Of a stretch of DNA of 64,000 bases, positions 50,401 through 59,174 are shown one piece after another. Location: contig CALUXC010000004.1 in NCBI GenBank assembly GCA_944324635.1, forward strand, positions 110,442 through 174,441, in the 5' to 3' direction. Both the position numbers and the translations under genes were made by a program. Position 1 is the first letter of the stretch. The number at the start of each line of letters is the position of its first letter. The notes under the pieces are model-generated. The model was not told where the DNA came from. It made no database searches and saw nothing but the letters and a program-made list of their open reading frames with translations. This DNA comes from Candidatus Avelusimicrobium intestinipullorum (GTDB lineage: Bacteria > Elusimicrobiota > Elusimicrobia > Elusimicrobiales > Elusimicrobiaceae).

Positions 50401-53351
50401 GCGACACGTTCCTCACGCGCAAAGACTTGCTGCCCGGTGCCGTGACGGTATACTCCTTCCCCGTAGAGCAAGAAGCCCGCGGCGGCCTGGCCGTAAGCTG
50501 GTTTGGCGCGAGCGATTATAAATTTTACGAAGGCTCTGCCACAGTGGTCATTCCGTTTGACAACAAAGAACTGGGCGTAAGCATAGAGGTGCCCGCCTCC
50601 GTGCGGCCCGGTGAAACGGCCGTTTGGAAACTGACGGCTAAAGACGTAACCGGAAACCCGGTGCAAGGCCAAGCCAGTGTGACGGTGTACGATAAATCCC
50701 TGGATTATTACGCCAAGAAAGATAATCCGTTTACGCTTGCCACCTTGTTCCCGCAAGGGGCGTCCCTGGCGGACAAATCCTCCAGCGCAGGCGGCAATTA
50801 TTACACCCGCTACGCTTCGTTTGGGGAAGAAACATATCTGCTTCCCCCCGCCCTGCCGCAGTTGAACCTGCTGGATTTCCGCCGCAACTACTATGCGCGG
50901 CCGGTAGCGGGCGCGGCCATGCCGCAAATGACAAATGCCATGTTCAAATCGGCTTCCGTTGCGTTTGACACGGCGGCCAGAACCACCGTGGAAATGGCCA
51001 CGGCCGATGACGCGGGCGAAATGGCCTTGCAAGAAGAATCCGCTTCCGCCGGCGGCGCGAGTGAAACCCAGCAAGCCCCGCGCACGGATTTTTCCGAAAC
51101 GGCCTACTTCAACCCGATGCTGCCGCTTAACAACGGGCGCGCCACGGTACGCTTTATCATGCCGCAAAGTTTGACAGCCTGGAACGTATTGGGCTTTGTA
51201 CTCACCAAAAACGCCGATTTTGGCACTTTTTCTGCGCAGACGATTACCCGCAAGGATTTCATGGTTCGCCTGCAAATGCCGCGGTTTTACCGCGAAGGGG
51301 ACAAAGGGCTCCTGCAGGCCGCCGTTACGAACCTGACGGGCAAAAAGCTGTCGGTGGACGTATCTTTGGCCATTAACAAAGACGGCGTCCGCTCGGAAGA
51401 AGCCTTTAACTTGGGGAAAAACCAAAAAACGGTTTCCGTAGGCGCCAACGCCACCGAATTCGTTTCTTGGGAAATCACCGCCCCGGCCGATCCGGCGCTT
51501 TATTCCGTCACCGTAACGGGCCGCAGCGGCAAAAACAGCGACGGCGAACAGCAAACGCTCCCCGTTTATCCCGGCAAGTCCCGCTTGCTGGCCACGGTCA
51601 ACGCCGCGCTTAAAAACGGCACGAATGAACTGGAACTGACGGAACTCAACGACGTGTCGGACGCGAAACCCCAAACCGCCGTGCTGACGCTTAACCCCAG
51701 CCTGGCGCTTTCGGTGCTCAACTCCATGCCCAATGTGCTTTCGTCTAAATATAACGACTTGGTGTCTTCGCTCAACCGGTATGTGCCCTTGGCGGTGGTC
51801 AACAAGTTCTACACGCAATACCCCCAGCTCAAGGAAGCTGTAGCCAAACTGCCCAAACGCACGGGCGTAAATGCTTCGTGGAACGAGTCCGACCCGCTCC
51901 GCTTGACCTTGCTGCAGCAAACGCCGTGGCTGCGCCAAGCCCAGGGCATGCAAACCCGCACGGCCGACATGATTGACCTGTTTAACCCGCAGGTGGTGGC
52001 GTCCGTCAAAAAGAAAGAATTGGCGAACATTTCCAAATTCCAAAACGCCAGCGGCGCGTTTACCTGGTTCCCCGGCGGGCAGGACGACGATTACCTCACC
52101 CTGTATGCGCTCAATGCCTTTGCCCAGGCGCTGGCTTACGAAGCGGATATCCCGCAAGCGGCCGCCAAAAAAGCGTTTTCCTACATCGTGCCCCGCATAG
52201 AAAAACGCCTGCAGAAAGACAAAACGGGCTCCGAATCCGCCGTGGCGTATGCGCTGTACGCGGCGTACACGCTCTCGGCCTTCCCGCAGAACTGGGCGCA
52301 AATGTCCCAGGCGAAGCCCTACATCAAACGCTGGGCCGATTATGCGGACCAACAGTCCCGCTATATGACGGCACTGGGGCAAATCTATGCCGCGGCGGTC
52401 TATCACCGGTTGGGAGACGACGTCAAAGCCAACCGCTACTTGGACTTGGTGCTTTCCCGCATGAAACAAAACGACTTGACCGGCGCCTACTTTGCTCCCG
52501 AACCGCAAAGCTGGGTCTGGTACCGCGACACGCTGTCCACGCAAACCGTCACACTGCGCACCTTAATGGAACTGCGCCCGCAGTCGGACAAAATTGACCC
52601 CATGACTCAATGGCTGCTTTTCAACCGCCAAGTAAACAGCTGGTCGGACCCGAAAGCCGCCTCGCAGGCTGTGTTTACCCTGTTGGACGTTATGAAACAC
52701 AAAGGGGCCTTATCGTTGCCGGTGGAATATACGGTGGAATGGGCGGGAGACAAAAAATCCTTCTCGTTTGAACCTTTTGACTGGACGGAAGATTTGCAGT
52801 TGGTCCGCCAAGGCAAAGACATCACTTCCGCCGCGCTGCGCGCCAACATTGAGAAAAAAGGCGTACTGACGGATTTTGCTTCGCTCTCGGTGATATACGA
52901 AACGGCCGAGGCCAAAGCGTCCCCCAAAGGCGTTATCAACGTAACGCGCCAATACTTCACCCGCTTCACCCAGGACGGCGTGCAAAAAATACGCCCCGTA
53001 CAGGACCTGGGCGAAGTGAAAGTGGGCGACGAAGTGGAAGTACACCTCACCGTTACGACGGACAGCGCGTTTGAATACGTCCTGCTTTCGGACCCGAAAC
53101 CCGCCGCTTTTGAAAGCGAAGAATTGTTAAGCGGCTGGACGTACAACACCGTCCGCCTCTACCGCGAAAACCGCGACGCGGAGACCAACTTCTTTATCAA
53201 TTGGCTCCCGGCCGGCACGGTTACCCTGCGCTATGTTCTGCGCCCCACGCTGGAAGGACGTTTCCACGCGCTGCCGGCGCAAGCGCAGTCCATGTATGCG
53301 CCCGAATTTGGCGCGCATACCGTGGCAGAAGCCATTAACGTCAGCAAATAA
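47406..53351 (+). CDS. Bacterial alpha-2-macroglobulin family protein, thioester motif absent
   Basis: A 1981-residue exported protein. A signal peptide (1-20) is followed by a TPR-like helical region (about 22-110 and beyond). The macroglobulin (MG) domains include the MG2 signature VQTDRAIYRPGQEVHLSVNAFE near 608 and the A2M domain near 1230-1300 (FIMPQSLTAWNVLGFVLT). A Ser/Ala/Glu-rich stretch near 1195-1225 may be bait-like. An alpha-alpha toroid (thioester-domain fold) follows from about 1430. The usual GCxEQ thioester is missing: the aligned stretch is SSKYNDLVSSLNRYVPL near 1440-1460. Such proteins are periplasmic protease traps; this one would act by conformation only. Tail domains follow the TED. 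AAAGGGG precedes the ATG. Confidence 0.93.
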   Translation: MKKTIRLIVAFLFFPLALSAQSLPKAEEAFARGDFAQALTQYEAILKTATGQDRLQAQLRKAACQYGLGEYMNAAKTMFSYDLPADDLWKARFLIYRARTAEQVASVYPMLMNESEIAQEGTSPEQWTAAQWNAQIDQDYQTLWSLRAALINDPIEREDLIINVSDTDTRRIPTLFDFVVQNWVSRLTRANVPMPLARENAPAYLDGEAQPVPSQKAQADQLAYLLETAYLLDGKNRKDAKIFWRTDYILLPFDNPSLFTMPHPEKALQKAVEQLQLISGYTPQKMGFWNKLKHYVSPEGTEYGRSYALWRAAQLLNGNDDPETALKMCQYAVNELEPSYYVSKCEQMAKRITQKELSFSQLPQAFNPQQVQLPFSVRNAEGIYVRVYKTSQEELQNLYRKNYLSRTINSWDFLHQLHTNDIPLFLERTPVQTTQTEVTYEKPYRARQASVSLQPLDKGFYVVLAAWDPSFNAKETAVLGTVINLTDLALFVTSAIEDNPDKYAVSLSSKPRTYRPDVFRFYTVNLQTGQPEGKADLDIISAWNGTRQRGFTLEDGSSTLARDIAVSPVRNVNNSHFVNVLASKNGSTAYTANAVYSRFYNPDPVRLYVQTDRAIYRPGQEVHLSVNAFETLPRGLRVLPSRRVEIEVTNASGEKVFSSAAALNEMGTAAAQFALPKEAMLGYFQIRATVQAGGRTFRTYGNFQVEDFKRPDYELELSSPEKPLEYGKAAQVTGHAQYYFGTPLQNATVKYTVSRQEYLPPFYWWRYIMPTAPKQIAQGETKTDEKGDFRISFTPSAQEKDEAFAQYVVKAEVYDESGRAINTERAYKISAQPKLFKVEFAQGFYDAGKETPSFAKLDLTDADGKSVSGKVTVQIARLENKLPEQDKDFPAYRTPSLDEWYKNAKAEKTVHTQELNFKNPGEQTLALPALEEGVYRLTLKESKATTQEMVFVVVQEQSALALPSVTLVQHAQYYPGETARILLGAGALKGSKRVEVYWGDTFLTRKDLLPGAVTVYSFPVEQEARGGLAVSWFGASDYKFYEGSATVVIPFDNKELGVSIEVPASVRPGETAVWKLTAKDVTGNPVQGQASVTVYDKSLDYYAKKDNPFTLATLFPQGASLADKSSSAGGNYYTRYASFGEETYLLPPALPQLNLLDFRRNYYARPVAGAAMPQMTNAMFKSASVAFDTAARTTVEMATADDAGEMALQEESASAGGASETQQAPRTDFSETAYFNPMLPLNNGRATVRFIMPQSLTAWNVLGFVLTKNADFGTFSAQTITRKDFMVRLQMPRFYREGDKGLLQAAVTNLTGKKLSVDVSLAINKDGVRSEEAFNLGKNQKTVSVGANATEFVSWEITAPADPALYSVTVTGRSGKNSDGEQQTLPVYPGKSRLLATVNAALKNGTNELELTELNDVSDAKPQTAVLTLNPSLALSVLNSMPNVLSSKYNDLVSSLNRYVPLAVVNKFYTQYPQLKEAVAKLPKRTGVNASWNESDPLRLTLLQQTPWLRQAQGMQTRTADMIDLFNPQVVASVKKKELANISKFQNASGAFTWFPGGQDDDYLTLYALNAFAQALAYEADIPQAAAKKAFSYIVPRIEKRLQKDKTGSESAVAYALYAAYTLSAFPQNWAQMSQAKPYIKRWADYADQQSRYMTALGQIYAAAVYHRLGDDVKANRYLDLVLSRMKQNDLTGAYFAPEPQSWVWYRDTLSTQTVTLRTLMELRPQSDKIDPMTQWLLFNRQVNSWSDPKAASQAVFTLLDVMKHKGALSLPVEYTVEWAGDKKSFSFEPFDWTEDLQLVRQGKDITSAALRANIEKKGVLTDFASLSVIYETAEAKASPKGVINVTRQYFTRFTQDGVQKIRPVQDLGEVKVGDEVEVHLTVTTDSAFEYVLLSDPKPAAFESEELLSGWTYNTVRLYRENRDAETNFFINWLPAGTVTLRYVLRPTLEGRFHALPAQAQSMYAPEFGAHTVAEAINVSK

Positions 53352-53364
53352 TTTGCCACAAACC

Positions 53365-53397
53365 AAAAACCCCGGGCCTTACGGTCCGGGGTTTTTT
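53365..53397. terminator. Terminator between macroglobulin and GT8 genes
   Basis: ACCCCGGGCC-TTAC-GGTCCGGGGT with A5 on the left and T6 on the right; serves both convergent genes. Confidence 0.9.
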
Positions 53398-53411
53398 ATG
53401 AGACACACAAC

Positions 53412-54431
53412 TTAAAATTCCGCTTTCAGCCAAGCCTTCAGCGCAAAACGCAGGGCTTTGGTGGGGTGGGCAAAGCAGTCTGGCATCAGCTGGAAAAACA
53501 CTTTATCCTGCAAGCCGTGTTTGCGGCAGAAAGAAATGTAAGCGGGACTGTCTTTGCGGATAGACACCGGTTCCCCCCCTTTGGCAATCCACTCCGCATA
53601 CAGCTGGTACCAGTCGCGGAAATAATAATAGCACCAAAATTTGCGCGGCCCGGTGCTGTGCACGATAAAAGCACGCTTCAAATCAGCCAGCGAAGAAGAA
53701 GCCGGGCGGTTGTAATCTTTGGAAAGGGTTGTCACCTGCCAGCCAAAATGCTCCACCGCCACATTAATAACCGCTTGGTCGGGCAGGAACACAAAATCCG
53801 CCCACTCGGCCATTTTTTCATACAGCCAATCGGTCAACTTGGCATACGAGCCCGGGCAAGGCAAATCCCGCGTGAGGGCAAAAACGCCCGCATTGTAACC
53901 CGTTGTTTTGGGGTTAACGCCTTCAGGCACCGAAAAGAAATTGCGTTCCACGGTCGTCATGACGGGGTCAAGCGTCATGGCAATACCGTGCTTTACTTGA
54001 GGGAAAATATCCAGTTCTTTGCGCACCAAAATATCCGCGTCCAAAAAGAGCACCCTTTCGTAGCGGTCCAACAGCCGGAAACACTCAAACCGCGCATACG
54101 ATGCAGGCGTAAACATGGAAATGGCTTTGCGGTCCGGCACCGGATAGGGCATATCAAAATCCAGCACATGCACCTGTGGGGAAATGGAGGCAAAAATTTG
54201 TTTCATGCCGCTGGGCGCATTCCACAGGAACACAAACACATCGCTTTCCTGTGCCAGCTGTGGGGAATTTTTGAATAAAGACGCCACGGACACATACGTA
54301 CAAAAGGCAAACGCGCGGCTGCACGTCAGCAAAATAGCCGTGCGACGCGGATTTTCCAGTTCCGTTTCCCGGTTCAGTCTTTTGCGCGTTTCGGCGCACT
54401 GAAGGGGCGTATAGCTCCAAACTTCTCCCAT
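53412..54431 (-). CDS. Glycosyltransferase family 8 protein
   Basis: A 339-residue cytoplasmic transferase. RRTAILLTCSRAFAFCTYVSVASL is the donor-binding start, and the metal-binding DxD lies in VLFLDADILV. The family's later motifs are seen in TGYNAGVFALTRDL, FLPDQAVINVAV, and the C-terminal FIVHSTGPRKFW, where the family usually has HFxGxxKPW. GT8 members use UDP-sugars for LPS, glycogenin-like or galactinol-type transfers; the acceptor is unknown. GGGAG 8 nt before the ATG at 54431 sets the start. It stands alone, far from the main glycan locus, and is only distantly like the GT8 domain at 1011-2942. Confidence 0.85.
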   Translation of the reverse strand: MGEVWSYTPLQCAETRKRLNRETELENPRRTAILLTCSRAFAFCTYVSVASLFKNSPQLAQESDVFVFLWNAPSGMKQIFASISPQVHVLDFDMPYPVPDRKAISMFTPASYARFECFRLLDRYERVLFLDADILVRKELDIFPQVKHGIAMTLDPVMTTVERNFFSVPEGVNPKTTGYNAGVFALTRDLPCPGSYAKLTDWLYEKMAEWADFVFLPDQAVINVAVEHFGWQVTTLSKDYNRPASSSLADLKRAFIVHSTGPRKFWCYYYFRDWYQLYAEWIAKGGEPVSIRKDSPAYISFCRKHGLQDKVFFQLMPDCFAHPTKALRFALKAWLKAEF

Positions 54432-54601
54432 AGGCAGTTCTCCCTTCCGAAATATCGGCAACTATTTTGAAGAATATCATAATAAAACCCTCCCGTCAAT
54501 TTAGTCTCCGTCGGAAGACCTGTCTTGTTGCGGGAGTTTTTCCGCTTTTTATTTTGCACCGTTCCATATTACCACGCTTAAAAAAACCGCCGATAATATA
54601 C

Positions 54602-54607
54602 TATAAT
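54602..54607 (+). promoter_or_regulatory. -10 box of the amino-sugar operon
   Basis: TATAAT, 25 nt before the ATG at 54633, with AAGGAG between. No strong -35 seen. Confidence 0.5.
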
Positions 54608-54632
54608 GAGAATAGCCTTTCAAGGAGTTCCT

Positions 54633-57101
54633 ATGCCCGATACATTAACCGTTTTTTCTCCCGTGCAGGGAGCCGTCGTTCCGTTAGAGCAAGTACCCGA
54701 TCCCGTATTTAGCGAACATATGCTGGGGGACGGCCTGGCCATAGACCCGGCCGGCGATACCATTTACGCCCCTTTTGACGGGAAAATTATAGACTTCAAC
54801 AAAGCTTCCCACGCCCTGGTATTGGGCAGCGGCGGAGCGGAAGTGTTATTGCATGTCGGGTTAGAAACCGTTAACTTAAAAGGAGAAGGCTTCACCCCGC
54901 TGGCCAAAACGGGCGACTCCATCAAAAAAGGCCAGCCGTTGTTAAAATTTAACCCACATATTTTAGCGCAAAAAGTGCCGTGCCCGTTTGTGATTTTAGT
55001 CGTCACCACGCCTGCCGAAACGCAAGTACCGCACAAAGCGGAAGGGGTGGTTAAAACGGGTGATTTTCTATTTGACGTTTCCCTGGGGGCCACACAAAGC
55101 ACGAGCCCCGCGGAAGAACATTTCACCCAATCGGCTCCCATTCGTGTAATCAACCCCAACGGCTTGCACGCGCGGCCGGCCGGCGTGCTAGCACAGTTGG
55201 CGCTTCAATATCCGCACTCGGTAGAACTGGTAAAAGGAACCGCTGTTGCCAACGCAAAAAGCGTGGTGGCCGTGATGGGGCTTGCTTTAGAATACGGAAA
55301 CGAAGTAATCGTACGGGCAGGCGGCCCGGAAGCCGAGGCCAAAACATTTTTAGCCAAAATGGAAAAAGGCTTTGCTGAAGCCTTTGGCGAAAAAGGCGCC
55401 GCTATCACCCCCAAGAAGCCGACGGAAAAATCTTGCGCGCTGGCCGCTTGCAGCGGCCTTGCTTACGGGCAAGCTTTTGTGTACCGCTCGGCCGATATTA
55501 CCTTTGAAGAAACCGCCTCAAATCCGTCCGCCGAAACCAAACGCCTGGAAGAAACATTACAAACGGTGCTGGCAGAAACCCAAGCCAAAATGGCGGCCGA
55601 AGCCAACGAAGAAAACAAAACGATTTTAAGCGCTCACGCCAGCATGCTGCAAGACCCGGACCTGGCCCAAACGGCCCGTGCCGCGGTGCAGCAAGGCAAA
55701 TCTGCCGCGTACGGCTTAAACCAAGCCATGCGCAAAAGCATTGAAGTATTGCAAAAAACGGGAAATGCTTTCTTGATGGAACGCATCGCCGATTTGGAAG
55801 ATTTGCGCCGCACTTTGCTGTTGCGTTTGGGCGGGAAACAAGCCAAGTCCATGGATTTGCCGAAAGGCTGCATCTGCATTGCGCAAGAGTTGCTTCCTTC
55901 CGAAGTAGGTGCTCTGGCAGGTAAAGCCGCCGGCGTATTACTAGCGCAAGGTTCCCCCACCGCGCATGCGGGCATTATGCTTCGCAACATGGGTATTCCC
56001 ACGCTGGTTCGCGCGGGGCAAGAAGTGCTCAGTATTGCAAATGGAACGCCCATCTGCCTGGACGCGGACCGCGTACACTTTATCGTAAATCCGACCCCAA
56101 AACAACTGGCCGAATTTACCGCACGGGCAGAACAGCACCGTCAAGAAGAAAAATCTCAAACGCTCCAAGCCCTACAGCCCGCCGCTACCCAAGACGGCCT
56201 TCGCATTTTGGTAGAAGGCAACGTTTCCAACGAGCAGGAAGCGGCCCTGGCCATACACAACGGAGCAGACGGCCTGGGGCTGGTGCGTACGGAATTTTTG
56301 TTTCACGGGCGCACACAAGCACCTAGCCAGCAGGAACAGCAACAGGCTTATCAAGCGGTGCTTAATGCCGCCCAGGGCAAGCCCGTCACCCTGCGCACAT
56401 TGGACGCCGGGGGCGACAAACCGCTCGCTTTCGTGCACATTCCCCCCGAGCAAAACCCCATCGTGGGCATACGGGGCATACGCGCTTTTGAACAAAACGA
56501 GTCTTTTTTCCGCACCCAACTGCGCGCGATGTTAAGCACGCGCCACACGGGCAACCTGCGCATTATGCTGCCTATGGTAGCTTTTGCCGATGAAATAGAT
56601 TTTTTCAAAAATCTCATTGCACAAGAACAAGCTTCCCTGGGAACCTCTGTTCCGGTGCAAGTGGGCATTATGGTGGAAGTTCCTTCCGCCGCGCTTACCA
56701 GCGGACAAATGGCCGCACGGGCGGATTTCTTTTCCATAGGGACCAATGATTTAACCCAATATACCCTGGCCATTGACCGCGGCCATAAGGAACTGAGCGG
56801 ACGGGCGGATCATTTGCACCCGGCCGTACTTAAACTGATAGACCTCACTTGCCGCGGAGCCCGCCAACACCACAAGCCCGTAGCCGTATGCGGGGCCATG
56901 GCGGGTGATTTGGCGGCGGTGCCGTTTTTAATTGGCTTGGGCGTTACCGAGCTGGCCGTAGGCGGCAAAGCGGTAGCCCAAGTGAAAGCGTTGGTGCGCA
57001 AACTGGACGCAAAGCAATGTGCCCAGGCCGCGCAAAAAGCCATTGAACTGGCCGACGCGCAGCAAGTGCGCGCCCTGGCGCGGGAAACATTTGGCGTATA
57101 A
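54633..57101 (+). CDS. PTS fusion protein EIIA(Glc-type)-HPr-EI
   Basis: An 822-residue fusion with all cytoplasmic phosphate carriers of the sugar PTS. EIIA of the glucose/Crr type is residues 1-150: VLLHVGLETVNLKGEGF contains the phospho-His74, and His60 is the assisting one. HPr is about 168-255 with His179 in NPNGLHARPAGVL. Enzyme I follows: GSPTAHAGIMLRNMGIPTLV holds its phospho-His, and the PEP-binding barrel has VGIRGIRAF and FFSIGTNDLTQYTLA. The same set in other orders is known as NagF/FruB-like fusions. With nagB-nagA directly behind, GlcNAc/MurNAc uptake is the likely role. AAGGAG sets the ATG at 54633. Confidence 0.94.
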   Translation: MPDTLTVFSPVQGAVVPLEQVPDPVFSEHMLGDGLAIDPAGDTIYAPFDGKIIDFNKASHALVLGSGGAEVLLHVGLETVNLKGEGFTPLAKTGDSIKKGQPLLKFNPHILAQKVPCPFVILVVTTPAETQVPHKAEGVVKTGDFLFDVSLGATQSTSPAEEHFTQSAPIRVINPNGLHARPAGVLAQLALQYPHSVELVKGTAVANAKSVVAVMGLALEYGNEVIVRAGGPEAEAKTFLAKMEKGFAEAFGEKGAAITPKKPTEKSCALAACSGLAYGQAFVYRSADITFEETASNPSAETKRLEETLQTVLAETQAKMAAEANEENKTILSAHASMLQDPDLAQTARAAVQQGKSAAYGLNQAMRKSIEVLQKTGNAFLMERIADLEDLRRTLLLRLGGKQAKSMDLPKGCICIAQELLPSEVGALAGKAAGVLLAQGSPTAHAGIMLRNMGIPTLVRAGQEVLSIANGTPICLDADRVHFIVNPTPKQLAEFTARAEQHRQEEKSQTLQALQPAATQDGLRILVEGNVSNEQEAALAIHNGADGLGLVRTEFLFHGRTQAPSQQEQQQAYQAVLNAAQGKPVTLRTLDAGGDKPLAFVHIPPEQNPIVGIRGIRAFEQNESFFRTQLRAMLSTRHTGNLRIMLPMVAFADEIDFFKNLIAQEQASLGTSVPVQVGIMVEVPSAALTSGQMAARADFFSIGTNDLTQYTLAIDRGHKELSGRADHLHPAVLKLIDLTCRGARQHHKPVAVCGAMAGDLAAVPFLIGLGVTELAVGGKAVAQVKALVRKLDAKQCAQAAQKAIELADAQQVRALARETFGV

Positions 57102-57134
57102 TTATTTCTACATACCGGCAAGAAAGGAGAAACT

Positions 57135-57962
57135 ATGCGTTTGGTTGTCACGAAAATGAATTTGGGGTTATGGGCGGCCGCATACGTAAAAGAGAAAATA
57201 AATCTTTTTGCTCCGTCGGAACAAAGACCGTTTGTCCTGGGGCTGCCAACGGGCGGAACGGTGGTGGATTTGTACGCCAATTTGCGGTTGTTCCATAAGG
57301 AAAAACTCCTCAGCTTCCGCCACGTTGTTACGTTTAATATGGACGAATACGTCGGCCTGCCGCAGGACCACCCGCAAAGCTACCACAGCTATATGCGCCA
57401 AAATTTGTTTGACGAAGTGGATATCTTGCCCCAAAATATCCATATTCTAAACGGCCAAGCCGCCGATTTGCCCGCCGAATGCGCCGCCTATGAAACGGCT
57501 ATTTCGCAAGCGGGCGGGATAGAGCTTTTCCTGGGCGGGGTAGGGCGTAACGGCCATATCGCTTTTAACGAGCCCGGCTCCCCGTTAAACAGCCGCACCC
57601 GCCCCGTGGATTTAACGCCCGCCACCATTCAAGCAAATTCCCGTTTTTTTCTAAACGATATTCACCGCGTCCCCACTCGTGCCCTAACGGTGGGTATTGC
57701 CACCATTTTGCAAGCGCGGGAACTGCTGTTTTTGGCTTCCGGCCCCACCAAGGCACAAGCACTTGCGCGCTTGGCCGCGCCGGGCATCAGCCCACAATGT
57801 CCCCTCACGGCGCTCAAACGCCACCCGCATGCCACCCTGCTGGCAGACGAGGCGGCTTGCGCCAGCCTGCAAGGCCCCTTGGGCCAACAGCTTCGGCACC
57901 TCATGCAGGCCGAGCCTAACGCCCCCCACTGGGTAGTGGAACTGACGGAGGAAGTGCTATGA
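57135..57962 (+). CDS. nagB: Glucosamine-6-phosphate deaminase
   Basis: NagB converts glucosamine-6-phosphate to fructose-6-phosphate and ammonia, the entry of amino sugars into glycolysis. The 275-residue protein has LGLPTGGTVVDLYANL, the catalytic Asp in FNMDEYVGLPQDHPQSY, and LGGVGRNGHIAFNEPGS, where His of NGHIAF is the ring-opening base. The preceding position is Asn where E. coli has Asp. AAAGGAG 6-7 nt upstream fits the start. It overlaps nagA by 4 nt (ATGA) and follows the PTS fusion by 33 nt, so the three genes form an operon. Confidence 0.95.
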   Translation: MRLVVTKMNLGLWAAAYVKEKINLFAPSEQRPFVLGLPTGGTVVDLYANLRLFHKEKLLSFRHVVTFNMDEYVGLPQDHPQSYHSYMRQNLFDEVDILPQNIHILNGQAADLPAECAAYETAISQAGGIELFLGGVGRNGHIAFNEPGSPLNSRTRPVDLTPATIQANSRFFLNDIHRVPTRALTVGIATILQARELLFLASGPTKAQALARLAAPGISPQCPLTALKRHPHATLLADEAACASLQGPLGQQLRHLMQAEPNAPHWVVELTEEVL

Positions 57963-59110
57963 AAGAATTTTTAATCACCTCGCTTTGTGCCGTAACCCCG
58001 CATGAAGCCTTGCCCAATGCCGCCCTATGGATACGGGACGGTAAAATTCACCGCATTTTCTCGGACGGGGAACTCCCCTCCGAAACCCGGCAACTCCCCC
58101 GCACAGACGCCAAAGGCCATATAGCCGTTCCCGGATTTATTGATTTGCACATTCACGGTTACGCAGGCTTCGGCCCCGAATGTGCGGCCCCGCAGGCCCT
58201 TTTAAGAATGTCAAAAGAACTGGCCAAAACCGGCGTAACGGCATTTTGCCCTACGCTCTATTGCGCCAAACCGCACGATATGGAACTCTTACTCCAAAAG
58301 CTTCACCCGGCCCTCGGCCATGAAGCGGGTGCGCGCATTATCGGGTTTCATCTGGAAGGACCTTTTATTTCTCCCAAAAAGCCGGGCGTCATGAAACCGC
58401 AGGACATCGCCCCGGCGGATTTGGACGCTTTCAAACGCATTTATGACGCAGCCCAAGGCGCAATCTGTTCTCTTACCCTTGCCCCCGAACTGCCCGGCAT
58501 AGAGCCCATTATTGAATTTGCCAAGGAAAAAGGAATCTTGCTTCAAGCCGGTCACACAAACGCCACCTATGATGAGTTTTTGCTGGGTGCGGCGCGCGGC
58601 GTAACGCATGTAACGCATTTATTTAATGCCATGAGCCCCTTCACCCACCGCGAACCGGGCACGGCAGGTGCCGCCTTAATGCACCCGGGCATTTCGTGTG
58701 AAATTATTGCAGACGGCGTGCACGTCCACCCGGACGTAGTATCCTTTTTGCGCACGGTAAAGCCGGTAGAAAATATTGTAGCGGTGACGGACGCCCTCCT
58801 GCCCACCGGGCAAAAAACGGGCCCTTTCTTGGCCAACGGAGAAGCGGTTGTTTTTGAAGGAGGCGTATGGAAACGCGAATCGGACCGCGTCATCGCCGGC
58901 TCTGCCTTGACCATGCCCCGGGCTTTCAAAAACCTGGTGGATTTTGGGTTCACCCTGCCGCAGGCTGTTTGCTGCACCAGTGCCAATGCTGCCCGCCTGC
59001 AAGGCCTGGCCAAACAAGGCCGCCTGGAAGAAGGAGCCGAGGCGGATTTAGTGCTGTTAAACGCGTCTTTTGAACCGCAGGCTGTTTTCCTGCGCGGTCA
59101 AAAAATATAA
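57959..59110 (+). CDS. nagA: N-acetylglucosamine-6-phosphate deacetylase
   Basis: NagA removes the acetyl group from GlcNAc-6-phosphate to give the NagB substrate. The 383-residue amidohydrolase has the metal motif HIHGYAGFG, the metal-binding Glu in GFHLEGPFISPKKPG, AGHTNATYDEFL, the HLFNAMSPFTHREPGTAGA block, and the catalytic Asp in VTDALLPTGQ. Full length matches the family. The 4-nt overlap with nagB indicates coupled translation. A strong bidirectional terminator separates it from the convergent rex gene. Confidence 0.96.
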   Translation: MKEFLITSLCAVTPHEALPNAALWIRDGKIHRIFSDGELPSETRQLPRTDAKGHIAVPGFIDLHIHGYAGFGPECAAPQALLRMSKELAKTGVTAFCPTLYCAKPHDMELLLQKLHPALGHEAGARIIGFHLEGPFISPKKPGVMKPQDIAPADLDAFKRIYDAAQGAICSLTLAPELPGIEPIIEFAKEKGILLQAGHTNATYDEFLLGAARGVTHVTHLFNAMSPFTHREPGTAGAALMHPGISCEIIADGVHVHPDVVSFLRTVKPVENIVAVTDALLPTGQKTGPFLANGEAVVFEGGVWKRESDRVIAGSALTMPRAFKNLVDFGFTLPQAVCCTSANAARLQGLAKQGRLEEGAEADLVLLNASFEPQAVFLRGQKI

Positions 59111-59123
59111 GTTTTAAGCCGAC

Positions 59124-59162
59124 AAAAAAACCGCCGCTTCTAATTTGAAGCGGCGGTTTTTT
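59124..59162. terminator. Bidirectional terminator between nagA and rex
   Basis: CCGCCGCTTC-TAATTT-GAAGCGGCGG with A7 on the left and T6 on the right. Confidence 0.95.
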
Positions 59163-59174
59163 ATTCTTTCCTAT

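Noticed and set aside
50148..52544. A 798-codon open frame antisense to the macroglobulin gene
   Set aside because: It is a shadow of the GC-rich sense codons: there is no family similarity and no ribosome site, while the sense frame has clear macroglobulin domains.
57540..57575. Asn for Asp before the catalytic His of NagB as a sign of inactivity
   Set aside because: I believe other functional NagB lineages carry the same change, and all remaining active-site blocks are intact.
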